A DNA stretch of 64,000 bases from Eledone cirrhosa (lineage: Eukaryota > Mollusca > Cephalopoda > Octopoda > Eledonidae), in assembly GCA_964016885.1 (NCBI GenBank), contig OZ024748.1:26295515-26359514 (forward strand). The letters are read 5' to 3'. The position numbers and the translations under genes are program-made. Positions 1-15,800 of this stretch are shown here, piece after piece. The number at the start of each line of letters is the position of its first letter. Position 1 is the stretch's first letter. The notes under the pieces were generated by a model, which saw nothing but the letters and a program-made list of their open reading frames with translations, was not told the DNA's origin and did no database searches.

Positions 1-1
1 T

Positions 2-865
2 ATAACAGACATTGAAACAAGTACAGTGGAAAGAACAACACAAGTTACAGATATTGAAACTGAGCGCACAACTCAGACAGAAATTACACCACAACAAACA
101 ACATCTCCTGAAGAAACAACTCTGTCTACTCAGGTAGAGGAAATCGAAAAGGTGACACCAACACAAGTTGCTAGCACAATGCATACATCACCTGAAACAA
201 CAGTTGTTTCATCTCCTGAACACACCTCTATAACACCATCTACACACAAACTTACTAGTATTGAATATACAACTGAGATAACAACTGAAAAATCACTACC
301 TATGACAACACCAACAAGCACAGCAGAAAAGATCACTGAAATTAGAACAGACACAACAGCAACGACATCACAGCTTCCTTCAACAAGTGAAATCCATATA
401 GAAACTCCTAAATCTACTTCTGAACTGCCTCATATAACAGACATTGAAACAAGTACAGTGGAAAGAACAACACAAGTTACAGATATTGAAACTGAGCGCA
501 CAACTCAGACAGAAATTACACCACAACAAACAACATCTCCTGAAGAAACAACTCTGTCTACTCAGGTAGAGGAAATCGAAAAGGTGACACCAACACAAGT
601 TGCTAGCACAATGCATACATCACCTGAAACAACAGTTGTTTCATCTCCTGAACACACCTCTATAACACCATCTACACACAAACTTACTAGTATTGAATAT
701 ACAACTGAGATAACAACTGAAAAATCACTACCTATGACAACACCAACAAGCACAGCAGAAAAGATCACTGAAATTAGAACAGACACAACAGCAACGACAT
801 CACAGCTTCCTTCAACAAGTGAAATCCATATAGAAACTCCTAAATCTACTTCTGAACTGCCTCAT
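2..865 (+). repeat. Two identical 432-bp units at the left edge
   Basis: Units 2-433 and 434-865 look identical base for base, including rare marks not seen elsewhere: EEIEKV instead of EDIEKV, S-T-H-K in place of T-D-E before the LTSIEY motif (one codon longer), EITTEKS, TEIRT, and an ACG Thr codon near 361 and 793. They differ from the unit that follows at 866, so this is a very recent duplication or conversion. The next unit changes QV to QF and QQ to QL. The tract may continue to the left of the window. Confidence 0.9.
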
Positions 866-3800
866 ATAACAGACATTGAAACAAGTACAGTGGAAAGAAC
901 AACACAATTTACAGATATTGAAACTGAACGCACAACTCAGACAGAAATTACACCACAACTAACAACATCTCCTGAAGAAACAACACTGTCTACTCAGGTA
1001 GAGGACATCGTAAAGGTGACACCAACACAAGTTGCTAGCACAATGCATACAACAACTGAAACAACAGTTGTTTCATCTATTGAACAAACCTCTGTAGCAC
1101 CATCTTCAGAGGAACTCACTAGTATAAAATATACAACTGAGACATCAACTGAAAAATCACTACCTACAATAACACCGACAAGCACAGCAGAAAAGATCAC
1201 TGAAACTATAACAGACACAACAACAACAACATCACAGCTTCCTTCAACAAGTGAAATCCATATAGAAACTCCTAAATCTACTTCTGAACAGCCTCATATA
1301 AGTGAGATTGAAACAAGTACAGTGGAAAGAACAACACAATTTACAGATATTGAAACTGAACGCACAACTCAGACAGAACTTACACCACAACAAACAAGAT
1401 CTCCTGAAGAAACAACTCTGTCTACTCAGGTAGAGGACATCGAAAAGGTGAAACCAACACAAGTTGCTAGCACAATGCATACATCACCTGAAACAACAGT
1501 TGTTTCATCTCCAAAACACACCTCTATAACACCTACAGATGAACTTATTAGTATTGAATATACAACTGAGACATCAACTGAAAAACCACTACCTATCAAG
1601 ACACCTACAAGCACAGCAGAAAAGATCACTGAAACTAGAACAGACACAACAGCAACAACATCACAGGTTCCTTCAACAAGTGAAATCCATATAGAAACTC
1701 CTAAATCTACTTCTGAACTGCCTCATATAACTGACATTGAAACAAGTACAGTGGAAAGAACAACACAACTTACAGATATTGAAACTGAGCGCACAACTCA
1801 GACAGAACTTACACCACAACAAACAAGATCTCCTGAAGAAACAACTCTGTCTACTCAGGTAGAGGACATCAAAAGAGTGACAGCAACACAAGTTGCTAGC
1901 ACAATGCATACATCACCTGAAACAACAGTTGTTTCATCTCCTGAACACACTTCTATAACACCTACAGATGAACTCACTATTAAAGAATACACAACTGAAA
2001 CATCAACTGAAAAATCACTACCTATGACAACACCTACAAGCACAGCAGAAAAGATCACTGAAACTAGAACAGACACAACAGCAACAACATCACAGCTTCC
2101 TTCAACAAGTGAAATCCATATAGAAACTCCTAAATCTACTTCTGAACTGCCTCATATAACTGACATTGAAACAAGTACAGAGGAAAGAACAACACAAGTT
2201 ACAGATATTGAAACTGAGCACACAACTCAGACAGAAATTACACCACAACAAACAACATCTCCTGAAGAAACAACAGTGTCTACTCAGGTAGAGGACATCG
2301 TAAAGGTGACACCAACACAAGTTGCTAGCACAATGCATACAACAACTGAAACAACAGTTGTTTCATCTATTGAACAAACCTCTGTAGCACCATCTTCAGA
2401 GGAACTCACTAGTATAAAATATACAACTGAGACATCAACTGAAAAATCACTACCTACAATAACACCAACAAGCACAGCAGAAAAGATCACTGAAACTATA
2501 ACAGACACAACAACAACAACATCACAGCTTCCTTCAACAAGTGAAATCCATATAGAAACTCCTAAATCTACTTCTGAACTGCCTCATATAAGTGAGATTG
2601 AAACAAGTACAGTGGAAAGAACAACACAATTTACAGATATTGAAACTGAACGCACAACTCAGACAGAAATTACACCACAACTAACAACATCTCCTGAAGA
2701 AACCACTCTGTCTACTCAGGTAGAGGACATCAAAAGAGTGACAGCAACACAAGTTGCTAGCACGATGCATACATCACCTGAAACAACAGTTGTTTCATCT
2801 CCTGAACACACCTCTATAACACCTACAGATGAACTCACTAGTATTGAATATACAACTGAGACATCAACTGAAAAATCACTACCTATGACAACACCTACAA
2901 GCACAGTAGAAAAAATCACTGAAACTAGAACAGACACAACAGCAACAACATCACAGCTTCCTTCAACAAGTGAAATCCATATAGAAACTCCTAAATCTAC
3001 TTCTGAACTGCCTCATATAAGTGACATTGAAACAAGTACAGTGGAAAGAACAACACAAATTACAGATATTGAAACTGAGCGCACAACTCAGATAGAAATT
3101 ACACCACAGCAAACAACATCTCCTGAAGAAACAACACTGTCTACTCAGGTAGAGGACATCGTAAAGGTGACACCAACACAAGTTGCTAGCACAATGCATA
3201 CATCACCTGAAACAACAGTTGTTTCATCTCCTGAACACACCTCTATAACACCTACAGATGAACTTACTAGTATTGAATATACAACTGAGACATCAACTGA
3301 AAAACCACTACCTATCAAGACACCTACAAGCACAGCAGAACTGATCACTGAAACTAGAACAGACACAACAGCAACAACATCACAGCTTCCTTCAACAAGT
3401 GATATCCATATAGAAACTCCTAAATCTACTTCTGAACTGCCTCATATAACTGACGTTGAAACAAGTACAGTGGAAAGAACAACACAAGTTACAGATATTG
3501 AAACTGAACGCACAACTCAGACAGAACTTACACCACAACAAACAAGATCTCCTGAAGAAACCACTCTGCCTACTCAGGTAGAGGACATCGAAAGAGTGAC
3601 AGCAACACAAGTTGCTAGCACAAGGCATACATCACCTGAAACAACAGTTGTTTCATCTCCTGAACACACTTCTATGACACCTACACATGAACTCACTATT
3701 AAAGAATACAAAACCGAGACATCAACTGAAAAATCACTACCTATGACAACACCTACAAGCACATCAGAAAAGATCACTGAAACTAGAACAGACACAACAG

Positions 3801-6800
3801 CAACAACATCACAGCTTCCTTCAACAAGTGAAATTCATATTGAAACTCCTAAATCTACTTCTGAACTGCCTCATATAACTGACATTGAAACAAGTACAGT
3901 GGAAAGAACAACACAAGTTACAGATATTGAAACTGAGCGCACAACTCAGACAGAACTTACACCACAACAAACAAGATCTCCTGAAGAAACCACTCTGTCT
4001 ACTCAGGTAGAGGACATCGTAAAGGTGACACCAACACAAGTTGCTAGCACAATGCATACATCACCTGAAACAACAGTTGTTTCATCTCCTGAACACACCT
4101 CTATAACACCTACAGATGAACTTACTAGTATTGAATATACAACTGAGAGATCAACTGAAAAATCACTACCTATGACAACACCTACAAGCACAGCAGAAAA
4201 GATCACTGAAACTAGAACAGACACAACAGCAACAACATCACAGCTTCCTTCAACAAGTGAAATCCATATAGAGACTCATAAATCTACTTCTGAACTGCCT
4301 CATATAAGTGACATTGAAACAAGTACAGTGGAAAGAACAACACATATTACAGATATTGAAACTGAGCGCACAACTCAGACAGAACTTACACCACAACAAA
4401 CAACACCTCCTGAAGAAACCACTCTGTCTACTCAGGTAGAGGACATCGAAAGGGTGACAGCAACACAAGTTGCTAGCACAATGCATACATCACCTGAAAC
4501 AACAGTTGTTTCATCTCCTGAACACACTTCTATGACACCTACACATGAACTCACTATTAAAGAATACAAAACTGAGACATCAACTGAAAAATCACTACCT
4601 ATGACGACACCTACAAGCACATCAGAAAAGATCAATGAAACTAGAACAGACACAACAGCAACAACATCACAGCTTCCTTCAACAAGTGAAATCCATATAG
4701 AAACTCCTAAATCTACTTCTGAAATGCCTCATATAACTGACATTGAAACAAGTACAGTGGAAAGAACAACACAAGTTACAGATATTGAAACTGAGCGCAA
4801 AACTCAGATAGAAATTACACCACAGCAAACAACATCTGCTGAAGAAAAAACACTGTATACTCAGGTAGAGGACTTCGTAAAGGTGACACCAACACAAGTT
4901 GCTAGCACAATGCATACATCACCTGAAACAACAGTTGTTTCATCTCCAGAACACACCTCTATAACACCTACAGATGAACTTACTAGTATTGAATATACAA
5001 CTGAGAGATCAACTGAAAAATCACTACCTATGACAACACCTACAAGCACAGCAGAAAAGATCACTGAAACTAGAACAGACACAGCAGCAACAACATCACA
5101 GCTTCCTTCAACAAGTGAAATCCATATAGAAACTCATAAATCTACTTCTGAACTGCCTCATATAATTGACATTGAAACAAGTACAGTGGAAAGAACAAGA
5201 CAAATTACAGATATTGAAACTGAACGCACAACTCAGACAGAAATTACACCACAACAAACAACATCTCCTGAAGAAACAACTCTGTCTACTCAGGTAGAGG
5301 ACATCGAAAAGGTGACACCAACACAAGTTGCTAGCACAATGCATACATCACCTGAAACAACAGTTGTTTCATCTCCTGAACACACCTCTATAACAATTAC
5401 AGATGAACTTACTAGTATTGAATATACAACTGAGACATCAACTGAAAAACCACTACCTATCAAGACACCTACAAGCACAGCAGAAAAGATCACTGAAACT
5501 AGAACAGACACAACAGCAACAACATCACAGCTTCCTTCAACAAGTGAAATCCATATAGAAACTCCTAAATCTACTTCTGAACTGCCTCATATAACTGACA
5601 TTGAAACAAGTACAGTGGAAAGAACAACACAAATTACAGATATTGAAACTGAACGCACAACTCAGACAGAAATTACACCACAACAAACAACATCTCCTGA
5701 AGAAACAACTCTGTCTACTCAGGTAGAGGACATCGAAAAGGTGACACCAACACAAGTTGCTAGCACAATGCATACATCACCTGAAACAACAGTTGTTTCA
5801 TCTCCTGAACACACCTCTATAACAATTACAGATGAACTTACTAGTATTGAATATACAACTGAGACATCCACTGAAAAACCACTACCTATAAAGACACCTA
5901 CAAGCACAGCTGAAAAGATCACTGAAACTATAACAGACACAACAGCAACAACATCACAGCTTCCTTCAACAAGTGAAATCCATATAGAAACTCCTAAATC
6001 TACTTCTGAACTGCCTCATATAACTGACATTGAAACAAGTACAGTGGAAAGAACAACACAAGTTACAGATATTGAAACTGAACGCACAACTCAGACAGAA
6101 ATTACACCACAACTAACAACATCTCCTGAAGAAACAACTCTGTCTACTCAGGTAGAGGACATCGAAAAGGTGACACCAACAACAGTTGTTTCATCTCCTG
6201 AACACACCTCTATAACACCTACAGATGAACTTACTAGTATTGAATATACAACTGAGACATCAACTGAAAAACCACTACCTATCAAGACACATACAAGCAC
6301 AGCAGAAAAGATCACTGAAACTAGAACAGACACAACAGCAACAACATCACAGGTTCCTTCAACAAGTGAAATCCATATAGAAACTCATAAATCTACTTCT
6401 GAACTGCCTCATATAACTGACATTGAAACAAGTACAGTGGAAAGAACAACACAAGTTACAGATATTGAAACTGAGCACACAACTCAGACAGAAATTACAC
6501 CACAACAAACAACATCTCCTGAAGAAACAACACTGTCTACTCAGGTAGAGGACATCGTAAAGGTGACACCAACACAAGTTGCTAGCACAATGCATACATC
6601 ACCTGAAACAACAGTTTTTTCATCTCCAGAACACACCTCTATAACACCTACAGATGAACTTATTAGTATTGAATATACAACTGAGACATCAACTGAAAAA
6701 CCACTACCTATCAAGACACCTACAAGCACAGCAGAAAAGATCACTGAAACTAGAACAGACACAACAGCAACAACATCACAGCTTCCTTCAACAAGTGAAA

Positions 6801-9800
6801 TCCATATAGAAACTCCTAAATCTACTTCTGAACTGCCTCATATAACTGACGTTGAAACGAGTACAGTGGAAAGAACAACACAAGTTACAGATATTGAAAC
6901 TGAACGCACAACTCAGACAGAAATTACACCACAACTAACAACATCACCTGAAGAAACAACTCTGTCTACTCAGGTAGAGGACATCGAAAAGGTGACACCA
7001 ACAACAGTTGTTTTATCTCCTGAACACACCTCTATAACACCTACAGATGAACTTACTAGTATGGAATATACAACTGAGACATCAACTGAAAAACCACTAC
7101 CTATAAAGACACCTACAAGCACAGCTGAAAAGATCACTGAAACTATAACAGACACAACAGCAACAACATCACAGCTTCCTTCAACAACTGAAATCCATAT
7201 AGAAACTCCTAAATCTACTTCTGAACTGCCTCATATAACTGACATTGAAACAAGTACAGTGGAAAGAACAACACACGTTACAGATATTGAAACTGAACGC
7301 ACAACTCAGACAGAAATTACACCACAACTAACAACATCTCCTGAAGAAACAACTCTGTCTACTCAGGTAGAGGACATCGAAAAGGTGACACCAACAACAG
7401 TTGTTTCATCTCCTGAACACACCTCTATAACACCTACAGCTGAACTTACTAGTATTGAATATACAACTGAGACATCAACTGAAAAACCACTACCTATCAA
7501 GACACCTACAAGCACAGCTGAAAAGATCACTGAAACTATAACAGACACAACAGCAACAACATCACAGCTTCCTTCAACAAGTGAAATCCATATAGAAACT
7601 CATAAATCTACTTCTGAACTGCCTCATATAACAGACATTGAAACAAGTACAATGGAAAGAACAACACAAATTACAGATATTGAAACTGAACGCACAACTC
7701 AGACAGAAATTACACCACAACTAACAACATCTCCTGAAGAAACAACTCTGTCTACTCAGGTAGAGGACATCGAAAAGGTGCCACCAACACAAGTTGCTAG
7801 TACAATGCATACATCACCTGAAAGGACAGTTGTTTCATCTCCAGAACACACCTCTATAACACCTACAGATGAACTTACTAGTATTGAATATAGAACTGAG
7901 ACATCAACTGAAAAATCACTACCTACGATAACACCTAGAAGCACAGCAGAAAAGACCACTGAAACTATAACAGACACAACAGCAACAACATCACAGCTTC
8001 CTTCAACAAGTGAAATCCATATAGAAACTCCTAAATCTACTTCTGAACTGCCTCATATAACTGACATTGAAACAAGTACAGCGGAAAGGACAACACAAAT
8101 TACAGATATTGAAACTGAACGCACAACTCAGACAGAAATTAGACCACAACTAACAACATCTCCTGAAGAAACAACTCTGTCTACTCAGGTAGAGGACATC
8201 GTAAAGGTGACACCAACACAAATTGCTAGCACAATGCATACATCACCTGAAACAACAGTTGTTTCATCTCCAGAACACACCTCTATAACACCTACAGATG
8301 AACTTAGTAGTATTGAATATACAACTGTGACATCAACTGAAACACCACTACCTATAAAGACACCTACAAGCACAGCTGAAAAGATCACTGAAACTATAAC
8401 AGACACAACAGCAACAACATCACAGCTTCCTTCAACAAGTGAAATCCATATAGAAACTCCTAAATCTAGTTCTGAACTGCCTCATATAACTGACATTGAA
8501 ACAAGTACAGTGGAAAGAAAAACACAAGTTACAGATATTGAAACTGAGCGCACAACTCGGACAGAAATTACATCACAACAAACAACATCTCCTGAAGAAA
8601 CAACACTGTCTACTCAGGTAGAGGACATCGTAAAGGTGACACCAACACAAGTTGCTAGCACAATGCATACATCACCTGAAACAACAGTTGTTTCATCTCC
8701 AGAACACACCTCTATAACACCTACAGATGAACTTACTAGTATTGAATATAGAACTGAGACATCAACTGAAAAATCACTACCTACGATAACACCTACAAAC
8801 ACAGCAGAAAAGATCACTGAAACTATAATAGACACAACAGCAACAACATCACAGCTTCCTTCAACAAGTGAAATCCATATAGAAACTCCTAAATCTACTT
8901 CTGAACTGCCTCATATAACTGACATTGAAACAAGTACAGTGGAAAGAACAACACAAGTTACAGATATTGAAACTGAGCGCACAACTCAGACAGAAATTAC
9001 ACCACAACAAACAACATCTCCTGAAGAAACATCACTGTCTACTCAGGTAGAGGACATCGTAAAGGTGACACCAACACAAGTTGCTAGCACAATGCATACA
9101 TCACCTGAAACGACAGTTGTTTCATCTCCAGAACACACCTCTATAACACCTACAGATGAACTTACTAGTATTGAATATACAACTGAGACATCAACTGAAA
9201 AACCACTACCTATAAAGACACCTACAAGCACAGCAGAAAAGATCACTGAAACTAGAACAGACACAACAGCAACAACATCACAGCTTCCTTTAACAAGTGA
9301 AATCCATATAGAAACTCCTAAATCTACTTCTGAACTGCCTCATATAACAGACATTGAAACAAGTACAATGGAAAGAACAACACAAATTACAGATATTGAA
9401 ACTGAACGCACAACTCAGACAGAAATTACACCACAACTAACAACATCTCCTGAAGAAACAACTCTGTCTACTCAGGTAGAGGACATCGTAAAGGTGACAC
9501 CAACACAAGTTGCTAGCACAATGCATACATCACCTGAAACAACAGTTGTTTCATCTCCAGAACACACCTCTATAACACCTACAGATGAACTTACTAGTAT
9601 TGAATATACAACTGAGACATCAACTGAAAAACCACTACCTATAAAGACACCTACAAGCACAGCTGAAAGGATCACTGAAACTAGAACAGACACAACAGCA
9701 ACAACATCACAGCTTCCTTCAACAAGTGAAATCCATATAGAAACTCCTAAATCTACTTCTGAACTGCCACATATAACAGACATTGAAACAAGTACAATGG

Positions 9801-12800
9801 AAAGAACAACACAAATTACAGATATTGAAACTGAACGCACAACTCAGACAGAAATTACACCACAACTAACAACATCTCCTGAAGAAACAACTCTGTCTAC
9901 TCAGGTAGAGGACATTGAAAAGGTGACACCAACACAAGTTGCTAGCACAATGCATACATCACCTGAAACAACAGTTGTTTCGTCCCCAGAACACGCCTCT
10001 TTAACACCTACACATGAACTTACTAGTATTGAATATACAACTGAGACATCAACTGAAAAACCACTACCTATAAAGACACCTACAAGCACAGCTGAAAATA
10101 TCACTGAAACTATAACAGACACAACAGCAACAACATCACAGCTTCCTTCAACAAGTGAAATCCATATAGAAACTCCTAAATCTACTTCTGAACTGCCTCA
10201 TATAACTGACATTGAAACAAGTACAGTGGAAAGAACAACACAAATTACAGATATTGAAACTGAACGCACAACTCAGACAGAAATTAGACCACAACTAACA
10301 ACATCTCCTGAAGAAACAACTCTGTCTACTCAGGTAGAGGACATCGAAAGGTTGACACCAACACAAGTTGCTAGCACAATGCATACATCACCTGAAACAA
10401 CAGTTGTTTCATCTCCAGAACACACCTCTATAACACCTACAGATGAACTTACTAGTATTGAATATACAACTGAGACATCAACTGAAAAACCACTACCTAT
10501 AAAGACACCTACAAGCACAGCAGAAAAGATCACTGAAACTAGAACAGACACAACAGCAACAACATCACAGCTTCCTTCAACAAGTGAAATCCATATAGAA
10601 ACTCCTAAATCTACATCTGAACTGCCTCATATAACTGACATTGAAACAAGTACAGTGGAAAGAACAACACAAGTTACAGATATTGAAACTGAGCGCACAA
10701 CTCAGACAGAAATTACACCACAACAAACAACATCTCCTGAAGAAACAACACTGTCTACTCAGGTAGAGGACATCGTAAAGGTGACAGCAACACAAGTTGG
10801 TAGCACAATGCATACATCACCTGAAACGACAGTTGTTTCATCTCCTGAACACACCTCTATAACACCTACAGATGAACATACTAGTATTGAATATACAACT
10901 GAGACATCAACTGAAAAACCACTACCTATAAAGACACCTACAAGCACAGCTGAAAAGATCACTGAAACTATAACAGACACAACAGCAACAACATCACAGC
11001 TTCCTTCAACAACTGAAATCCATATAGAAACTCCTAAATCTACTTCTGAACTGCCTCATATAACTGACATTGAAACAAGTACAGTGGAAAGAACAACACA
11101 CGTTACAGATATTGAAACTGAACGCACAACTCAGACAGAAATTACACCACAACTAACAACATCTCCTGAAGAAACAACTCTGTCTACTCAGGTAGAGGAC
11201 ATCGAAAAGGTGACACCAACAACAGTTGTTTCATCTCCTGAACACACCTCTATAACACCTACAGATGAACTTACTAGTATTGAATATACAACTGAGACAT
11301 CAACTGAAAAACCACTACCTATCAAGACACCTACAAGCACAGCTGAAAAGATCACTGAAACTATAACAGACACAACAGCAACAACATCACAGCTTCCTTC
11401 AACAAGTGAAATCCATATAGAAACTCATAAATCTACTTCTGAACTGCCTCATATAACAGACATTGAAACAAGTACAATGGAAAGAACAACACAAATTACA
11501 GATATTGAAACTGAACGCACAACTCAGACAGAAATTACACCACAACTAACAACATCTCCTGAAGAAACAACTCTGTCTACTCAGGTAGAGGACATCGAAA
11601 AGGTGCCACCAACACAAGTTGCTAGTACAATGCATACATCACCTGAAAGGACAGTTGTTTCATCTCCAGAACACACCTCTATAACACCTACAGATGAACT
11701 TACTAGTATTGAATATAGAACTGAGACATCAACTGAAAAATCACTACCTACGATAACACCTAGAAGCACAGCAGAAAAGACCACTGAAACTATAACAGAC
11801 ACAACAGCAACAACATCACAGCTACCTTCAACAAGTGAAATCCATATAGAAACTCCTAAATCTACTTCTGAACTGCCTCATATAACTGACATTGAAACAA
11901 GTACAGCGGAAAGGACAACACAAATTACAGATATTGAAACTGAACGCACAACTCAGACAGAAATTACACCACAACTAACAACATCTCCTGAAGAAACAAC
12001 TCTGTCTACTCAGGTAGAGGACATCGTAAAGGTGACACCAACACAAATTGCTAGCACAATGCATACATCACCTGAAACAACAGTTGTTTCATCTCCAGAA
12101 CACACCTCTATACCACCTACAGATGAAATTACTAGTATTGAATATACAACTGAGACATCAACTGAAAAACCACTACCTATAAAGACACCTACAAGCACAG
12201 CAGAAAAAATCACTGAAACTAGAACAGACACAACAGCAACAACATCACAGCTTCCTTTAACAAGTGAAATCCATATAGAAACTCCTAAATCTACTTCTGA
12301 ACTGCCTCATATAACTGACATTGAAACAAGTACAGTGGAAAGAACACAAATTACAGATATTGAAACTGAACGCACAACTCAGACAGAAATTACACCACAA
12401 CTAACAACATCTCCTGAAGAAACAACTCTGTCTACTCAGGTAGAGGACATCGAAAGGGTGACACCAACACAAGTTGCTAGCACAATGCATACATCACCTG
12501 AAACAACAGTTGTTTCATCTCCAGAACACACCTCTATAACACCTACAGATGAACTTAGTAGTATTGAATATACAACTGTGACATCAACTGAAACACCACT
12601 ACCTATAAAGACACCTACAAGCACAGCTGAAAAGATCACTGAAACTATAACAGACACAACAGCAACAACATCACAGCTTCCTTCAACAAGTGAAATCCAT
12701 ATAGAAACTCCTAAATCTAGTTCTGAACTGCCTCATATAACTGACATTGAAACAAGTACAGTGGAAAGAACAACACAAGTTACAGATATTGAAACTGAGC

Positions 12801-15800
12801 GCACAACTCGGACAGAAATTACATCACAACAAACAACATCTCCTGAAGAAACAACACTGTCTACTCAGGTAGAGGACATCGTAAAGGTGACACCAACACA
12901 AGTTGCTAGCACAATGCATACATCACCTGAAACAAAAGTTGTTTCATCTGAACACACCTCTATAACACCTACAGATGAACTTACTAGTATTGAATATAGA
13001 ACTGAGACATCAACTGAAAAATCACTACCTACAATAACACCTACAACCACAGCAGAAAAGATCACTGAAACTAGAACAAACACAACACCAACAACATCAC
13101 AGCTTCCTTCAACAAGTGAAATCCATATAGAAACTCCTAAATCTACTTCTGGACTGCCTCATATAACTGTCATTGAAACAAGTACAGTGGAAAGAACAAC
13201 ACAAGTTACAGATATTGAAACTGAGCGCACAACTCAGACAGAAATTACACCACAACAAACAACATCTCCTGAAGAAACAACACTGTCTACTCAAGTAGAG
13301 GACATCGTAAAGGTGACACCAACACAAGTTGCTAGCACAATGCATACATCACCTGAAACAACAGTTGTTTCATCTCCAGAACACACCTCTATAACACCTA
13401 CAGATGAACTTACTAGTATTGAATATACAACTGAGACATCAACTGAAAAACCACTACCTATAAAGACACCTACAAGCACAGCTGAAAGGATCACTGAAAC
13501 TAGAACAGACACAACAGCAACAACATCACAGCTTCCTTCAACAAGTGAAATCCATATAGAAACTCCTAAATCTACTTCTGAACTGCCTCATATAACTGAC
13601 ATTGAAACAAGTACAGCGGAAAGGACAACACAAATTACAGATATTGAAACTGAACGCACAACTCAGACAGAAATTACACCACAACTAACAACATCTCCTG
13701 AAGAAACAACTCTGTCTACTCAGGTAGAGGACATCGTAAAGGTGACACCAACACAAATTGCTAGCACAATGCATACATCACCTGAAACAACAGTCGTTTC
13801 ATCTCCAGAACACACCTCTATACCACCTACAGATGAAATTACTAGTATTGAATATACAACTGAGACATCAACTGAAAAACCACTACCTATAAAGACACCT
13901 ACAAGCACAGCAGAAAAGATCACTGAAACTAGAACAGACACAACAGCAACAACATCACAGCTTCCTTTAACAAGTGAAATCCATATAGAAACTCCTAAAT
14001 CTACTTCTGAACTGCCTCATATAACTGACATTGAAACAAGTACAGTGGAAAGAACAACACAAATTACAGATATTGAAACTGAACGCACAACTCAGACAGA
14101 AATTACACCACAACTAACAACATCTCCTGAAGAAACAACTCTGTCTACTCAGGTAGAGGACATCGAAAGGGTGACACCAACACAAGTTGCTAGCACAATG
14201 CATACATCACCTGAAACAACAGTTGTTTCATCTCCAGAACACACCTCTATAACACCTACAGATGAACTTAGTAGTATTGAATATACAACTGTGACATCAA
14301 CTGAAACACCACTACCTATAAAGACACCTACAAGCACAGCTGAAAAGATCATTGAAACTATAACAGACACAACAGCAACAACATCACAGCTTCCTTCAAC
14401 AAGTGAAATCCATATAGAAATTCCTAAATCTAGTTCTGAACTGCCTCATATAACTGACATTGAAACAAGTACAGTGGAAAGAACAACACAAGTTACAGAT
14501 ATTGAAACTGAGCGCACAACTCGGACAGAAATTACATCACAACAAACAACATCTCCTGAAGAAACAACACTGTCTACTCAGGTAGAGGACATCGTAAAGG
14601 TGACACCAACACAAGTTGCTAGCACAATGCATACATCACCAGAAACAAAAGTTGTTTCATCTGAACACACCTCTATAACACCTACAGATGAACTTACTAG
14701 TATTGAATATAGAACTGAGACATCAACTGAAAAATCACTACCTACAATAACACCTACAACCACAGCAGAAAAGATCACTGAAACTAGAACAAACACAACA
14801 CCAACAACATCACAGCTTCCTTCAACAAGTGAAATCCATATAGAAACTCCTAAATCTACTTCTGAACTGCCTCATATAACTGACATTGAAACAAGTACAG
14901 TGGAAAGAACAACACAAGTTACAGATATTGAAACTGAGCGCACAACTCAGACAGAAATTACACCACAACAAACAACATCTCCTGAAGAAACAACACTGTC
15001 TACTCAGGTAGAGGACATCGTAAAGGTGACACCAACACAAGTTGCTAGCACAATGCATACATCACCTGAAACAACAGTTGTTTCATCTCCAGAACACACC
15101 TCTATAACACCTACAGATGAACTTACTAGTATTGAATATACAACTGAGACATCAACTGAAAAACCACTACCTATAAAGACACCTACAAGCACAGCTGAAA
15201 GGATCACTGAAACTAGAACAGACACAACAGCAACAACATCACAGCTTCCTTCAACAAGTGAAATCCATATAGAAACTCCTAAATCTACTTCTGAACTGCC
15301 TCATATAACTGACATTGAAACAAGTACAATGGAAAGAACAACACAAATTACAGATATTGAAACTGAACGCACAACTCAGACAGAAATTAGACCACAACTA
15401 ACAACATCTCCTGAAGAAACAACTCTGTCTACTCAGGTAGAGGACATCGAAAGGGTGACACCAACACAAGTTGCTAGCACAATGCATACATCACCTGAAA
15501 CAACAGTTGTTTCATCTCCAGAACACACCTCTATAACACCTACAGATGAACTTACTAGTATTGAATATACAACTGAGACATCAACTGAAAAACCACTACC
15601 TATAAAGACACCTACAAGCACAGCAGAAAAGATCACTGAAACTAGAACAGACACAACAGCAACAACATCACAGCTTCCTTCAACAAGTGAAATCCATATA
15701 GAAACTCCTAAATCTACATCTGAAATGCCTCATATAACTGACATTGAAACAAGTACAGTGGAAAGAACAACACAAGTTACAGATATTGAAACTGAGCGCA

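Larger units (their letters stand above)
2..6019 (+). repeat. Left segment, units 1-14: most diverse units
   Basis: Fourteen units with the highest residue diversity in the window. Variants concentrated here include TRSPEE (1395-2000 and 3540-3990), TELTP for TEITP, EDIKRVTA (1866, 2728), the THELTIKEYKTETSTEKSLPMT form (3684 and 4542), SITITDE (5393, 5822) and all four 432-bp units. High diversity within a tandem array usually marks an older, less homogenised edge. That could mean the array end is not far to the left, but no non-repeat sequence is reached. Confidence 0.75.
6020..11824 (+). repeat. Segment with four deletion units, units 15-28
   Basis: A mixed stretch containing 393-bp units 15, 17, 18 and 27. 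It shows the first clear QL-type units in a run, the first LSSIEYTTVTSTETPLPIK form (8302) and the TRTEITSQQ form (8557), both common again after 57 kb. About 7070-8289 is repeated at about 10895-12114 (offset 3,825 bp), with a few differences, for example at 7440/11265, 7999/11824 and 8142/11967. Confidence 0.75.

Noticed and set aside
6175..6185. Possible splice junction at the 36-bp deletions.
   Set aside because: The missing stretch lacks GT...AG ends, is exactly 12 codons and is absent from genomic DNA in only seven units. Deletion between AACA repeats explains it.
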